Part shown: positions 8,335 to 17,079 of the stretch, piece by piece
How the letters are laid out: each line of letters starts with the position of its first letter
Numbering within the stretch: position 1 is the first letter of the stretch
Assembly (NCBI GenBank): GCA_938083085.1
Contig: CALLKX010000012.1
Span: 62,001-126,000 of the forward strand
From: an uncultured bacterium
GTDB taxonomy: Bacteria; Planctomycetota; UBA1135; GCA-002686595
Length of the DNA: 64,000 nucleotides
Reading direction: 5' to 3'
Position numbers and translations under genes: made by a program
The notes under the pieces: model-generated
What the model saw: only the letters and a program-made list of their open reading frames with translations
The model's database searches: none
Told to the model about the DNA's origin: nothing

Positions 8335-10016
8335 TGCTGGTCTCCTGCGTCGTCCTCGAGGTGGAGGACCATATGTTCGGTGGAGGTGGCGGGGAGCTCG
8401 CGCCAGAGCGCGTCTACGAAGTCCGGGCCAAAGCGTGCGACGAACTGGAACGGGCCGAGCACCCGCTCCTGGGGCGTATTGCGGGGCATGAGGGTGTGGT
8501 TGACGCGGCGCACCTGGCGCGCGCCCTTGCCAGCGCGGTTCTGGTGCACCCGGATCGCCTTGTCGATCACCTTTTCGATGGAGATCCGCACGTGCTTGGC
8601 GGTCTTCTTGAGCGTGATGCCGAGGGCGGGCTCGAGTGCCGCGATCTCCGACCGGTGTGCGGTCAGCGCGGAAGAGGCTTCCTCGCTGACCTTGCGGAGG
8701 GCGGCGATCACCTCGGGCTCGGTGCCCTCTTCAGCTTCTGACGTGAATGACCCTGAGGCGCGCAGCACGTCCTCCAGGCCCGCCTCGAACCTGCCGAGGG
8801 CGTGGCGGGTCTCCTCGTCCACGAGGGTGAGGGAGACGCGCGGTATGAAGGGGGTCCTTGGCTGCCCCGCCCGGTCTCGGGCGGGTCCAAGCTGGGCGTG
8901 GTAGGCGAGCTCGCCGAGGCCCCCCACATAGGCGCAGGTCGGGAAGACGGCGTCCTGGACCAGAGGCCGGACCAACGCGCCCGCAGACCAGCGCTCGGGT
9001 TGCCTCACGATCAGGCTTCCGACCTCTGCGGCGGTCCGCTCGCCGGGGTCATCGTCCCGGAGGAACCCCCCGGGGCTCGCGCGGTGGGCGGTCCGCTCTG
9101 GGCGTCCGGCGCCCCCGGTGTCGAGGTGCTGGTAGACCAGGGCCGCGGCCTGGTCACCGTCGCGCCCGTCCACGGGGATCGCGGGGGCGAGGCCCCGCTC
9201 CACCAGTTCGCTCTCCCCCGCCCGCAGCGCGGAGGTGAGGCCGGTCGACGTTCCAGCCCCGGAGATGAGCCTCGCCATCTCGCTGGAGAGCGTGGGGCGG
9301 ATCCATGCGGGTTCACACACGACGAGGCCATGGCGCCCGGCGAGCTCATTCATGGTCCTGGAGAATGCCCTGGGCAGGGTCTCTCCATCCCGGGGCATGA
9401 ACAGGTCGAGAGCGGCGTCGGCGCCGGGGTGGAGCTCGACCACGCCCCGCAGCTGCGCCCGGACGGCGTCGAGCCGCTGGGCCTCGGCGCTGATGGGCAG
9501 CTCGCCCAGCGGGGTGCGCCCCGAGGCGAGCCCCGCGAGCCCGACCTTTTGCAGGTCGAGGTTGCGGTTGAGCTGCCAGGCGTGGTGCACCTCCGCGATG
9601 TCATGGTCGTCGGCGTGGTTCCAGAACACAGGGACCACCCGCTCTCCCCAGCGGTTGGAGAGCTCCTCGGCGACCTTGCAGGCCTGCAGGGCCTTGTAGA
9701 GGCAGTACAGCGGCGAGGTCAGCAGGCCTGGCTGCTGGCCGGTGAGGACGCAGGTGACGCCCTCGCGCCGCAACGCTTCCAGGCCATCGCGAGCGGCGGG
9801 AGCGAGGGCGAGGCCTGCCCCGTCGAGGCCGCGGCTCATCATGTCCACCAGGGCGCTCCGCTCCTCTGAACCAAGGCCCTCGGCTGGCCTCGAGATGTCC
9901 TCGGTACGAAGGATGACCGGGACGGGCTCGAAGTTGGCCCCGGCCGAGATCCCGGCGCGTGCCACCGCGGAGAGCCCGTGGACATCGGCGGGGAGGTGCT
10001 GGACTCGGGTCTTCAT
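8331..10016 (-). CDS. bshC: Bacillithiol biosynthesis cysteine-adding enzyme BshC
   Basis: BshC adds cysteine to GlcN-malate, the last step of bacillithiol synthesis. The 561 residues are slightly longer than the roughly 540 of Bacillus BshC. Family marks are VTCVLTGQQPGLLTSPLYCLYK, the HIGH/ADD-type motif VFWNHADDHDIAEVHHAW, and the AYVGGLGELAYHAQLGP stretch in the second half. A coiled-coil region follows near residues 420-480 (EVIAALRKVSEEASSALTAH). It overlaps pyrF upstream by one base (TGATG) and bshB downstream by four, placing it inside a translationally coupled operon. Confidence 0.94.
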   Translation of the reverse strand: MKTRVQHLPADVHGLSAVARAGISAGANFEPVPVILRTEDISRPAEGLGSEERSALVDMMSRGLDGAGLALAPAARDGLEALRREGVTCVLTGQQPGLLTSPLYCLYKALQACKVAEELSNRWGERVVPVFWNHADDHDIAEVHHAWQLNRNLDLQKVGLAGLASGRTPLGELPISAEAQRLDAVRAQLRGVVELHPGADAALDLFMPRDGETLPRAFSRTMNELAGRHGLVVCEPAWIRPTLSSEMARLISGAGTSTGLTSALRAGESELVERGLAPAIPVDGRDGDQAAALVYQHLDTGGAGRPERTAHRASPGGFLRDDDPGERTAAEVGSLIVRQPERWSAGALVRPLVQDAVFPTCAYVGGLGELAYHAQLGPARDRAGQPRTPFIPRVSLTLVDEETRHALGRFEAGLEDVLRASGSFTSEAEEGTEPEVIAALRKVSEEASSALTAHRSEIAALEPALGITLKKTAKHVRISIEKVIDKAIRVHQNRAGKGARQVRRVNHTLMPRNTPQERVLGPFQFVARFGPDFVDALWRELPATSTEHMVLHLEDDAGDQQ

Positions 10017-10933
10017 CAGAGGAGCGCGGCGCGGAGCTCGGCCGCCATCGCGTCCATCGCCCCTGCGGCGGCGTCCTTCCAGTGCTTCTCTGGCGCTTGT
10101 TGGCCGGCGAAGAGGATGCCGCGTGATGAGTTAACGAGGGCCCCATGCAAGCCGCCCTGGAATCCGCCCACGATGTCCGCGGCGCCCGCGCCCTGGGCTC
10201 CGTAGCCGGGGAGGAGGAGCGGAGTTCGGGGCATCAAGCGCCGCAGGCGCGCGAGCTCCTCGGGGTGGGTGGCGCCGACCACCGCGCCCACCGAGCTCCA
10301 CCCGGACTCGCCCACGAGGTCTCGGCCCCAGTGGTCCACGGCGCCGGCCACGCGGTCGGCGAGGAGGGCCGGGGCGCCCTCCAGCCCGGTCGTGACGAGG
10401 GCCTGGAACTCGGCGCTGGAGGGGTTGGAGGTCCGCACGAGCACGTACATGCCGCCGCCTGTGGCCTCGCACTCCGCGATGATCGGGGCGACCGAGTCGG
10501 ATCCCAAGTAGGGGTTGACCGTGATGGAATCGCAGAGGGTCCGTGGGTCCTGGCCCTCGATGCCGCGCAGGAAGGCCTGGGCGTAGGCGGCCGCCGTGCT
10601 CCCGATGTCGCCGCGCTTCACGTCCCCGATCACGAGCAGCCCGGCGTCCTTGGAGGCGGCGACCACGCGCTCGAACTCCGCCACGCCGTCCGCCCCGAAG
10701 ACCTCGAAGAAGGCGGATTGAGGCTTCACTGCGGGCACCTTGCCCGCGGCGGCCTCGACGACGCCGCAGAGGAAGTCTCCCATGGCCCGGGCGCGATCTG
10801 CGCGCGAGGCGGCCGGGTCGCGGGCCACGGCGAACTCGTCCGGGAGCAGGGCCAGGTGAGGGTCGAGCCCGACGACGCAGGGGTTGCCTGCGCGCTCGAC
10901 GGCGTCGTGAAGTCGGTCGCCGAAGGGCTGCAT
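10016..10933 (-). CDS. pyrF: Orotidine 5'-phosphate decarboxylase, type 2
   Basis: PyrF converts OMP to UMP, the last step of UMP synthesis. The 305-residue length and the order of motifs match the larger type 2 subfamily rather than the roughly 235-residue E. coli type. Seen here are CVVGLDPHL (19-27), the substrate lysine in AVKPQSAFFE (Lys70) and the catalytic DVKRGDIGSTA (104-114, Asp104, Lys106, Asp109). The C-terminal phosphate-binding LLLPGYGAQGAG is also present. It overlaps the DUF502 gene upstream and bshC downstream by one base each. Confidence 0.95.
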   Translation of the reverse strand: MQPFGDRLHDAVERAGNPCVVGLDPHLALLPDEFAVARDPAASRADRARAMGDFLCGVVEAAAGKVPAVKPQSAFFEVFGADGVAEFERVVAASKDAGLLVIGDVKRGDIGSTAAAYAQAFLRGIEGQDPRTLCDSITVNPYLGSDSVAPIIAECEATGGGMYVLVRTSNPSSAEFQALVTTGLEGAPALLADRVAGAVDHWGRDLVGESGWSSVGAVVGATHPEELARLRRLMPRTPLLLPGYGAQGAGAADIVGGFQGGLHGALVNSSRGILFAGQQAPEKHWKDAAAGAMDAMAAELRAALL

Positions 10934-11973
10934 CAGGACGCTTCGGGGTCCTTGGCGTCCTCGGGGGTAGCGGGGGCAGCGGCCCCGGCCTTCCCTTGCC
11001 CTTGAGGGCCGTCCACGCCGAGCGCTTGCCAGCGCTCGTGGGCCTCATCCATGGTGGACACCTGCTCGCTCTCCGGGACCAGGACGCCGGCCGAGACGGT
11101 CACCCGGAGCGCCTCATCCACGGAGATGTCCAGGGGGATGAGCTTCTCCGCCTCGATGAAGACCGTGAAGCCGGTCATTGGCATGGGAGAAGTGGGAATG
11201 AACACGGACATGAAGTTGCCGCCCAGCTCTGCGTGGATGGTCTTGAGGCCGCCGCCGGTCACGAAGCCGATGGCCCAGACGCCCTCGCTCGGATATGGAG
11301 CGGCCACCACGGTGTCGAATTCCAACTCGTTGTCCGAGAGGAAGAAGTCCACCAGCTTCTTGGTGTAGGGGTAGACCGACCGGACGAGAGGGATCCGGGT
11401 CAGGGCCTTGTCGAAGCTCGCGATGAGCCCGCGGCCGAGGAAGCCGCTCGCCAGGTACCCGAGGAAGAGCACGATCACCGCGGCGAGCAGGATGCCGATC
11501 CACCTGGGCACCGGCGCGGCCGACCGGAGCTTCTCCCGGTCGATGGCCAGGTCCTCCAGGTTCCGGATCCAGGTGTAGCGCGTCGATCGGAAGTCCTCGA
11601 TGGCGGCCTTGGCGGCCGGTGACCCCAGCTCTCCCAGGAGTCGCCCCTGTCCGATCTGGGCCTGGAGGTCCGGGGGGAGCTGATCGAAGTCGACGAACTC
11701 CTGCGCTCTCGGGTCCACGTCCATCAAGCCCAGGGCCTGCCAGCCCAGGGAGTTCCCATCGAGGACAGTGAGGATCGCCGCGTTGATGGGCTTCGTCAGG
11801 TAGGTGTTCACAAACTGCACCACCGTGGCGAAGACGAAGATCGTCAGCACGGCCGGCAGCAGGACCACGAGGCCGCGGACGAAGAAGTTCTTCTTCTTCT
11901 TCGACGCCTTCTTCTCGCGCTTGAGCTGCCGCTTCGCGGCGCGTGTCAGCTTCTTTGACTCCTCGGGTGTCAT
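10933..11973 (-). CDS. DUF502 family membrane protein
   Basis: This 346-residue protein has a very basic N-terminus (KKASKKKKNFF) and two transmembrane segments (about 32-55 and 162-185). The conserved DUF502 parts follow: RIPLVRSVYPYTKKLVDFF, VAAPYPSEGVWAIGFVTG and VFIPTSPMPMTGFTVF. The usual DUF502 length is about 200-250 residues. An extra segment of roughly 90 residues between the two helices carries LGWQALGLMDVDPRAQEFVD and a charged stretch. The family's biochemical role is unknown. It heads the DUF502-pyrF-bshC-bshB operon, overlapping pyrF by one base. Confidence 0.88.
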   Translation of the reverse strand: MTPEESKKLTRAAKRQLKREKKASKKKKNFFVRGLVVLLPAVLTIFVFATVVQFVNTYLTKPINAAILTVLDGNSLGWQALGLMDVDPRAQEFVDFDQLPPDLQAQIGQGRLLGELGSPAAKAAIEDFRSTRYTWIRNLEDLAIDREKLRSAAPVPRWIGILLAAVIVLFLGYLASGFLGRGLIASFDKALTRIPLVRSVYPYTKKLVDFFLSDNELEFDTVVAAPYPSEGVWAIGFVTGGGLKTIHAELGGNFMSVFIPTSPMPMTGFTVFIEAEKLIPLDISVDEALRVTVSAGVLVPESEQVSTMDEAHERWQALGVDGPQGQGKAGAAAPATPEDAKDPEAS

Positions 11974-12074
11974 CAGGGGAGAGCCTACCGGAGACCGCCC
12001 AGCCTTTCAGACGGAGAGGGGGCCAATCTGTTCTCCGGGGTGACGCGCGGAGGCCGCGGCGTCGTCAGGGACGG

Positions 12075-12111
12075 AGAGAGCCCCCTCGGCTGCAGGCCGA
12101 GGGGGCTCTCT
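12075..12111. terminator. Perfect 16-bp inverted repeat, probable terminator
   Basis: The arms 12075-12090 and 12096-12111 are perfect reverse complements around a five-base TGCAG loop. They lie just past the stop of the minus-strand secreted-protein gene. There is no U-tract in either direction, so the terminator call rests on stem strength and position. Confidence 0.6.
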
Positions 12112-12145
12112 GAGTCCAGTCACGCCCTGAGGCGCGGGGGAGCGA

Positions 12146-14245
12146 TCACAGGAAGGTGATGCTGACCGCCGTCGAGAAGTTAGACGTCGGGTTGCCGCCG
12201 GCAGTGTCGCGCGACCAGTACTGGAAGAAGCGCGTATCGCCAGCCATCACGGACGACGGGCCGGTCGGGCCGGGGACGGCCGTCAGGTCCACCGGGAAGC
12301 TGACCGCGCCAGCTCCGTCGGAGGTCTGGACGGCGCCCGCGTAGCGACCGATGCTGAGGCTCGCGATGCAAAGGTTGCCCGCCGAACCGCCGGGGTTCGC
12401 CAGGTAAGTCGCGTCGCTCGACGTCAGGAAGTAACCCATCGTGTTGGCCGGGAGTTCCCGGACATCGAGGGTCAGGTTGTTGTCCGTGGTGACCTTGCTA
12501 CCGCTGGCCGTGATCACTGCGCCACCGCCGGACTCGTTGGCCTGCGCGGAGCAGATCGTGGTACCGATACCCTCGGAGATCCGCAGCAGGCCGTTGCCGA
12601 ACGTGGGGGGGGTGCTTACGCCCCAACCGCTCACCTGGATGACGTACGGGACTGACGCGGTGCCCGAGAACGTGATGTTGCTCTGGAGTCCGCAGGCGTC
12701 GTCGACGCAGGCGATGGGTTGGCCGTTCGACCCGTCGAATACGGTCATGACCGTGTCGAAGTCGGAGCCGCAGAGGTCAAGGGTGATGTCAGTGGTGGCC
12801 TCGGCGAAGTAGGCGAACCAGAGATCGTTCCTGCCTCCTCCCGCGGTGCACATCCCGATAGTGGAGTCGGTGGCGAACTCGGGGTTAAACAGCGTGACAC
12901 CCTCTTCGATCACCGTGTAGAAACCCGTCGCAGGGGAGTTGTCGATGTCGAGGAAGGAGAGATCGATGTTGTCGTAGAGGACGCCGGTGTCGTCGTAGTT
13001 GCTGGCGTAGCTACCGAAGCCGATCTGGAAGATCTTGCCTTCCGTGCCCGGGTCGAGCGCCATCGTCAGCGTGGCGTTCTCCCAGTTGCGGATGCTGTTG
13101 TCGGTCACATCGAGGCGCGTCTGGCGGATGGTCGCGAAGCCGGCCGAGGGGTCGAGGACCTTGATGAAGGCGAACATCTGGGCGTCGCCCTGGCCGTTGC
13201 CGACGAAATCACTCTTCTTCACGTCGAAGGAGAAGATCGCGGTCTGGCCGATGTTGGCCGCCTGGATGGTCTGCTCCTTGAAGACCGAGGCCTCGATGTA
13301 GTTGCCGTTGCCGTGGTCACCGTTGTTGTAGTCGCTGTAGACCACGAGGCTCTGGGTGCCCTGATCGGCGGACTGCTGGGTGTCGGTGATGGCGGAGAAA
13401 CCGATCCCGGGGTTGGGGGCCGGGAAGGTGCCGTAGCCGTAGAGGTATCCACCGGTGGGATCGAAGACGTTGGCGAAGATGATCCAGCCTTCGTTCGAGA
13501 GCGCGTCCGGGTTGGCGATGTCCAGGCCGTCGAAGTCCTGGGCGTACGGGTTCATCGTGGGCGGGGGCGGCGGCGGGCCCTGCCACTCGATGTTGTCGTA
13601 GATCCGACCGGAATCCTCGTTGTTGGTGCAGACGTTCGTGAAGCCGAACTGGCAGATCTGACCGGTCCAGGCGGGGTCGATGGTCAGGGAGAGCTGGCCG
13701 CTGGCCCAGGTCGTGTCGGAGGCGCCGGTGGTGTCGAACTCCTCGAAGGCGATCGTGGAGAAGCTACCGCCGACAGCGTCGAGGACCTTGATGAAGGCGA
13801 TGGTCGTGGCGGACGAGGCGACGTTCGTCGCCTTGATGTAGTCGAAGTCGAGAGTCCAGGTGTCGCCCAGGCTGTCGGCGCTGATGAACTGCTCGACGAA
13901 GGTGTTCGTCTCGAGGAGGTTGCCGTTGGTGTGCTCGTTCGCGTTGTTGTACTGGCTGTTGGTCTGCATCGCCTGGTTGCCCTGGGCGCCACCCCCCAGG
14001 CCGGTCACAACGAGAGCGCCGTCGTTGTAGTCGTTGTTCGTGGGGAAGCCGTAGCCGTAGAAGAACATCGTGCCCGACGGGTCGAAGACGTTGATGTAGT
14101 TGTTGAAGCCGAGCGACGAGAGCGCGTTGAAGTCCGCCGGGTCAGCCGACTCAAAGTCGATGGAGCGGACCTGCAGCTGCGCGCTGGCGACGGAGCCGAG
14201 TGCCGTAAAGGCCGCTGCGGTCAGGAGAGAGCGAGAAAGATTCAT
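12146..14245 (-). CDS. Secreted protein with duplicated jelly-roll-like domain
   Basis: I do not know the function of this 699-residue protein. A signal peptide (cleavage after SVASA, about residue 22) is followed by two homologous units of about 200 residues. Unit A (about 28-225) carries INVFDPSGTMFFYGYG, unit B (about 236-432) carries ANVFDPTGGYLYGYG. Both share AFIKVLD, GQICQFGF/GKIFQIGF and IYDNIE/LYDNID. A six-proline linker joins them. Next is a DLCGSDFDTVMTVFDG module similar to pre-peptidase-like domains of planctomycetes. The final part (NLCIASLSIGRYAG, FQYWSRD) is a common C-terminal module of planctomycete surface proteins. It is low in charge and rich in Asn, Thr and Gly, so probably extracellular. 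Confidence 0.8.
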   Translation of the reverse strand: MNLSRSLLTAAAFTALGSVASAQLQVRSIDFESADPADFNALSSLGFNNYINVFDPSGTMFFYGYGFPTNNDYNDGALVVTGLGGGAQGNQAMQTNSQYNNANEHTNGNLLETNTFVEQFISADSLGDTWTLDFDYIKATNVASSATTIAFIKVLDAVGGSFSTIAFEEFDTTGASDTTWASGQLSLTIDPAWTGQICQFGFTNVCTNNEDSGRIYDNIEWQGPPPPPPTMNPYAQDFDGLDIANPDALSNEGWIIFANVFDPTGGYLYGYGTFPAPNPGIGFSAITDTQQSADQGTQSLVVYSDYNNGDHGNGNYIEASVFKEQTIQAANIGQTAIFSFDVKKSDFVGNGQGDAQMFAFIKVLDPSAGFATIRQTRLDVTDNSIRNWENATLTMALDPGTEGKIFQIGFGSYASNYDDTGVLYDNIDLSFLDIDNSPATGFYTVIEEGVTLFNPEFATDSTIGMCTAGGGRNDLWFAYFAEATTDITLDLCGSDFDTVMTVFDGSNGQPIACVDDACGLQSNITFSGTASVPYVIQVSGWGVSTPPTFGNGLLRISEGIGTTICSAQANESGGGAVITASGSKVTTDNNLTLDVRELPANTMGYFLTSSDATYLANPGGSAGNLCIASLSIGRYAGAVQTSDGAGAVSFPVDLTAVPGPTGPSSVMAGDTRFFQYWSRDTAGGNPTSNFSTAVSITFL

Positions 14246-14474
14246 CTGTAGTGAGGGGCGTTGCTGGTGAACGGATCGTGAGTCAAGAGGGCGAGGCGTG
14301 ATTCAGGACCACCGATGGGAGGCTCGCCGCCTGTCAAATCTATCCGTCGATCCATGCCTGAGGGCCCGCTGACAAGGGGGACGGAACCACTTGCGCCGAA
14401 TCGGGTCAGACAATTTGACGCACCGTGACACATGGTCGCGCCGCTGCCTGTGGGGGCCGGATCCTGCGAATCGC

Positions 14475-15698
14475 CTAGTCGACGCCCTGTGGGAGCCGCT
14501 GGAGGAACTCTCTCGCCACAGCGTCTGCGAGGGGCAACCCCTGTTCACTGAGGGTGTATCGGGCCTCCGAACGCTCGAGCAGGCCGTCCCCCACGAGGCG
14601 CGTGGCCAACGTGACGGAGACCTCGATGGCGGCGTCCGATGCGCCCGCAGTGCGGGCGACCTCGGCGGGGTCCACCCCGCCCTGGAGCCTCAGCCCGAGC
14701 CACCAGCACTCGGCGACGCGGGCGACTTCTCCAGGCGTCTCACTCCACTCAGTCGCGTGGCCGTGCCCCTGAATTCGGCGCAGATAGGGACTGATCGACC
14801 GAGGGTTCCCCGACCGAGTGTGCTCGACCTTGCTGACCGCGCCGGGGCCGATGCCCACATACTCGCCATTCCGCCAGTAGTTCAGGTTGTGGCTGCACTG
14901 CTCGTTGGGTCGGGCGTGGTTCGAGATCTCATAAGCGACGAGGCCGCTCGACGACGCCAGCTCCCGTGTGGCGTGGAACATCTCGAGCTCGACCTCCTCC
15001 TCCGCCGCCTCCAGGCGCCCTCGATCGAGCCAGCGCTTGAAGCGCGTGTCCTCCTCGAAGGTGAGGTTGTACGCGGAGAGGTGGTCCGGCCTCAGGTCGA
15101 GGACCCGCCCGAGGTCGGCGCTCCACTCATCGGCGGTCTGTCCGGGGATCGCGTAGATCAGGTCGACGTTGACGTGCTCGATCCCCGCGGTGCGAGCGGA
15201 CTCGTAGGCGCGGAACGACTCGGTGGCCGTGTGAACCCGGCCGAACAGCTTCAGGGTCTCGTCGTCCAGGGATTGGAAGCCGATGGAGATGCGGGGGACG
15301 CCCAGGTCGAGCAGGCAGCGGGCCTTGTCCAGATCCAGGCTCTCCGGGTTGCACTCGGCGCTGACCTCGGCAGCGCTCCCGCGCCAGCCCGTGATCTCCT
15401 GGAGCCCGTCGAGCAGGGTCGTCAGCTGCCCCGCGCTGAGCAATGACGGCGTCCCTCCTCCCAGGAAGAGCGTTCGAGGCCGCGCAGGTGCGCGCACCTC
15501 TGCCTCGCGCAGGATCGCCGCGATCATCCCGTCGATGTCCTGCCCTTCGTCGGGCACCGAGAAGAAGTCGCAGTAGTGGCACTTGGCGGCGCAGAAGGGC
15601 AGGTGCACGTAGAGGGCCGTGCCCTCGGTGGCGCGGGGCGGGGCCGAGACCCTCGGTTCGTCCCGCCTGGAGGTCGGCGGTGGCTCTTGCTGTTCCAT
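14475..15698 (-). CDS. hemW: HemW-like radical SAM protein
   Basis: HemW is a radical SAM haem chaperone related to oxygen-independent coproporphyrinogen III oxidase. The 407 residues carry the 4Fe-4S motif HLPFCAAKCHYCDFF (Cys36, Cys40, Cys43). Also seen are the SAM-binding LFLGGGTPSLL, the ECNPES and RISIGFQSLDD segments, and the DLIYAIPGQT motif. The HemW-type C-terminal domain includes GIGPGAVSK. HemN has a different fourth residue arrangement and a longer N-terminus. The start at 15698 leaves a polar lead of about 28 residues. A start further upstream would run through the tandem repeats at 15707-15754. Confidence 0.9.
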   Translation of the reverse strand: MEQQEPPPTSRRDEPRVSAPPRATEGTALYVHLPFCAAKCHYCDFFSVPDEGQDIDGMIAAILREAEVRAPARPRTLFLGGGTPSLLSAGQLTTLLDGLQEITGWRGSAAEVSAECNPESLDLDKARCLLDLGVPRISIGFQSLDDETLKLFGRVHTATESFRAYESARTAGIEHVNVDLIYAIPGQTADEWSADLGRVLDLRPDHLSAYNLTFEEDTRFKRWLDRGRLEAAEEEVELEMFHATRELASSSGLVAYEISNHARPNEQCSHNLNYWRNGEYVGIGPGAVSKVEHTRSGNPRSISPYLRRIQGHGHATEWSETPGEVARVAECWWLGLRLQGGVDPAEVARTAGASDAAIEVSVTLATRLVGDGLLERSEARYTLSEQGLPLADAVAREFLQRLPQGVD

Positions 15699-15706
15699 GT
15701 TGCCTG

Positions 15707-15754
15707 GGTGCCTCTGGGGCTCGGTGCCTCTGGGTCTCGGTGCCTCTGGGTCTT
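15707..15754. repeat. Three tandem 16-bp repeats upstream of hemW
   Basis: Three copies of GGTGCCTCTGGGTCTC-like units lie head to tail (15707-15722, 15723-15738, 15739-15754) with one or two changes each. They lie directly upstream of the hemW start. They could affect transcription or be a simple replication slip. Confidence 0.65.
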
Positions 15755-15932
15755 GACGGCCGCTGGGTCTCAAGTGCCGGGCGTGGATGTCTGGGGGCCT
15801 TGGTGCTGGGGCCTGGAGGCCCTCGCAGGGGGAGCGTATCGCTGGCAGCTGCGCTGGTGGCCCTGCTTCTGCGTCCTCCCGTGGACTCTGGACGGAGGCC
15901 GGGGGCCTGTTCGGAGCCCGGCGGGGCCGGGC

Positions 15933-17033
15933 TCAACGACGGAGGCGAAGCACCACGGTGTGACGGCCGCCGGGGTTGAGGGAGACGCTCGTCTTCGCGA
16001 GGTCCACAGGCTGCGCCCGGAGGTCGAAGCCCTTGACGACCACCTCGGTCGGCAGCGCGGGCAGGCCCACGAGGTCGAACACCCACGCATCTCCATCAGA
16101 GGTCACTCCCTGGGCCCGTCGCTCGATGAGTCCGCCGGCGATGGTGCGCCCCTCGCCCGCGTCGTGGAACAGCGCGATCACCTTCACGGCCTCTCTCGCC
16201 TCGCCCGTCACGCGGACGGTGAGTTCAGCTTCGGGCCACAGGAGGAGCTCGCGTGTGCGCTCCTGGTCGGGGTCCACCCACGCGGTCATTGGTGCGTAGC
16301 CGTCCGCCTGAACCCGGAGCCAAAGGGGCGCTTGGGACTCGATCCAGGGAAGGTCGACCGGCGAGCTCGCGTCTTTGAGGACCACCTCCTCACCAGCGGT
16401 CTGCCCCCGCAAGCTGGCCGGGCTCATCCCGGGGGCCCGCGTGATGCGGAGCCCCGAGAGGTGAGCGCCGGTGGGGCCGTCGCGTACCACGAGGCGGTTC
16501 AACGGGAAGGGGGACCCCACGAGCACGTAGGGGCTCTCGACCGGCGTGAACGCGTGACCGAGGCCCTCAAAGCGGACGCGCTCGCCGTTGAACATGCCCC
16601 CTCGCAGTCTGACCCGCGAGCGGTCAGGGATCTCCACCTTGAAGCGGCCGCTGCTGACCTTGACCTCGACCTCGCGTGAGACGCTCGAAGTCATGATCTC
16701 TAGCTGGAAGGACCCGATCTTCACCGGCGAGGGGAGGGCGCCCTTCACCTGGAGGAGGACCTCGCCCTCGAATAGCCTGAGGCGGTCGAGCGTGAGCGCC
16801 GTGCCGGCATCAGAGCGGCGGGCAGGCTCGCTCGCCAGGTCTTCGCCGCTGCTGGCCGGTGCCGTCAGGGGGTCGGGAGCCCCCTGGACTTCATCTGGGG
16901 CCTTGGGCCGGGCGAGCCCCGTTGCGACCGAAGGCCGCTCTCGGGGGCTGGGCTCTCCGAAGATCGTCCAGCCGAGAACCGCCAAGGCCGCGAGGACCAG
17001 GACGGCGGGGATGATCCGGTGGGGCGCCCGCAT
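15933..17033 (-). CDS. Membrane-anchored periplasmic protein of unknown function
   Basis: This 366-residue protein has one N-terminal transmembrane segment (IIPAVLVLAALAVLGWTIF, residues 7-25). A disordered Pro/Ala/Ser-rich stretch up to about residue 90 is followed by beta-rich sequence ending in VVLRLRR. Phrases such as LWLRVQADGYAPMTAW and TEVVVKGFDLRAQPVDL recall carboxypeptidase-regulatory-like or SpaA-type beta-sandwich domains, but I could not assign a family. The ATG at 17033 is preferred over a GTG at 17048. It lies between the ankyrin gene and hemW on the same strand. Confidence 0.68.
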   Translation of the reverse strand: MRAPHRIIPAVLVLAALAVLGWTIFGEPSPRERPSVATGLARPKAPDEVQGAPDPLTAPASSGEDLASEPARRSDAGTALTLDRLRLFEGEVLLQVKGALPSPVKIGSFQLEIMTSSVSREVEVKVSSGRFKVEIPDRSRVRLRGGMFNGERVRFEGLGHAFTPVESPYVLVGSPFPLNRLVVRDGPTGAHLSGLRITRAPGMSPASLRGQTAGEEVVLKDASSPVDLPWIESQAPLWLRVQADGYAPMTAWVDPDQERTRELLLWPEAELTVRVTGEAREAVKVIALFHDAGEGRTIAGGLIERRAQGVTSDGDAWVFDLVGLPALPTEVVVKGFDLRAQPVDLAKTSVSLNPGGRHTVVLRLRR

Positions 17034-17079
17034 GGCGTCCAGTGTCACCGAAGGGCGAGGCTACGTCGACCGGGGAAGC

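Noticed and set aside
12719-14251. 510-residue plus-strand frame
   Set aside because: It is antisense to the secreted protein with clear signal peptide and duplicated domain; its Val/Asp/Gly-rich product has no domain.
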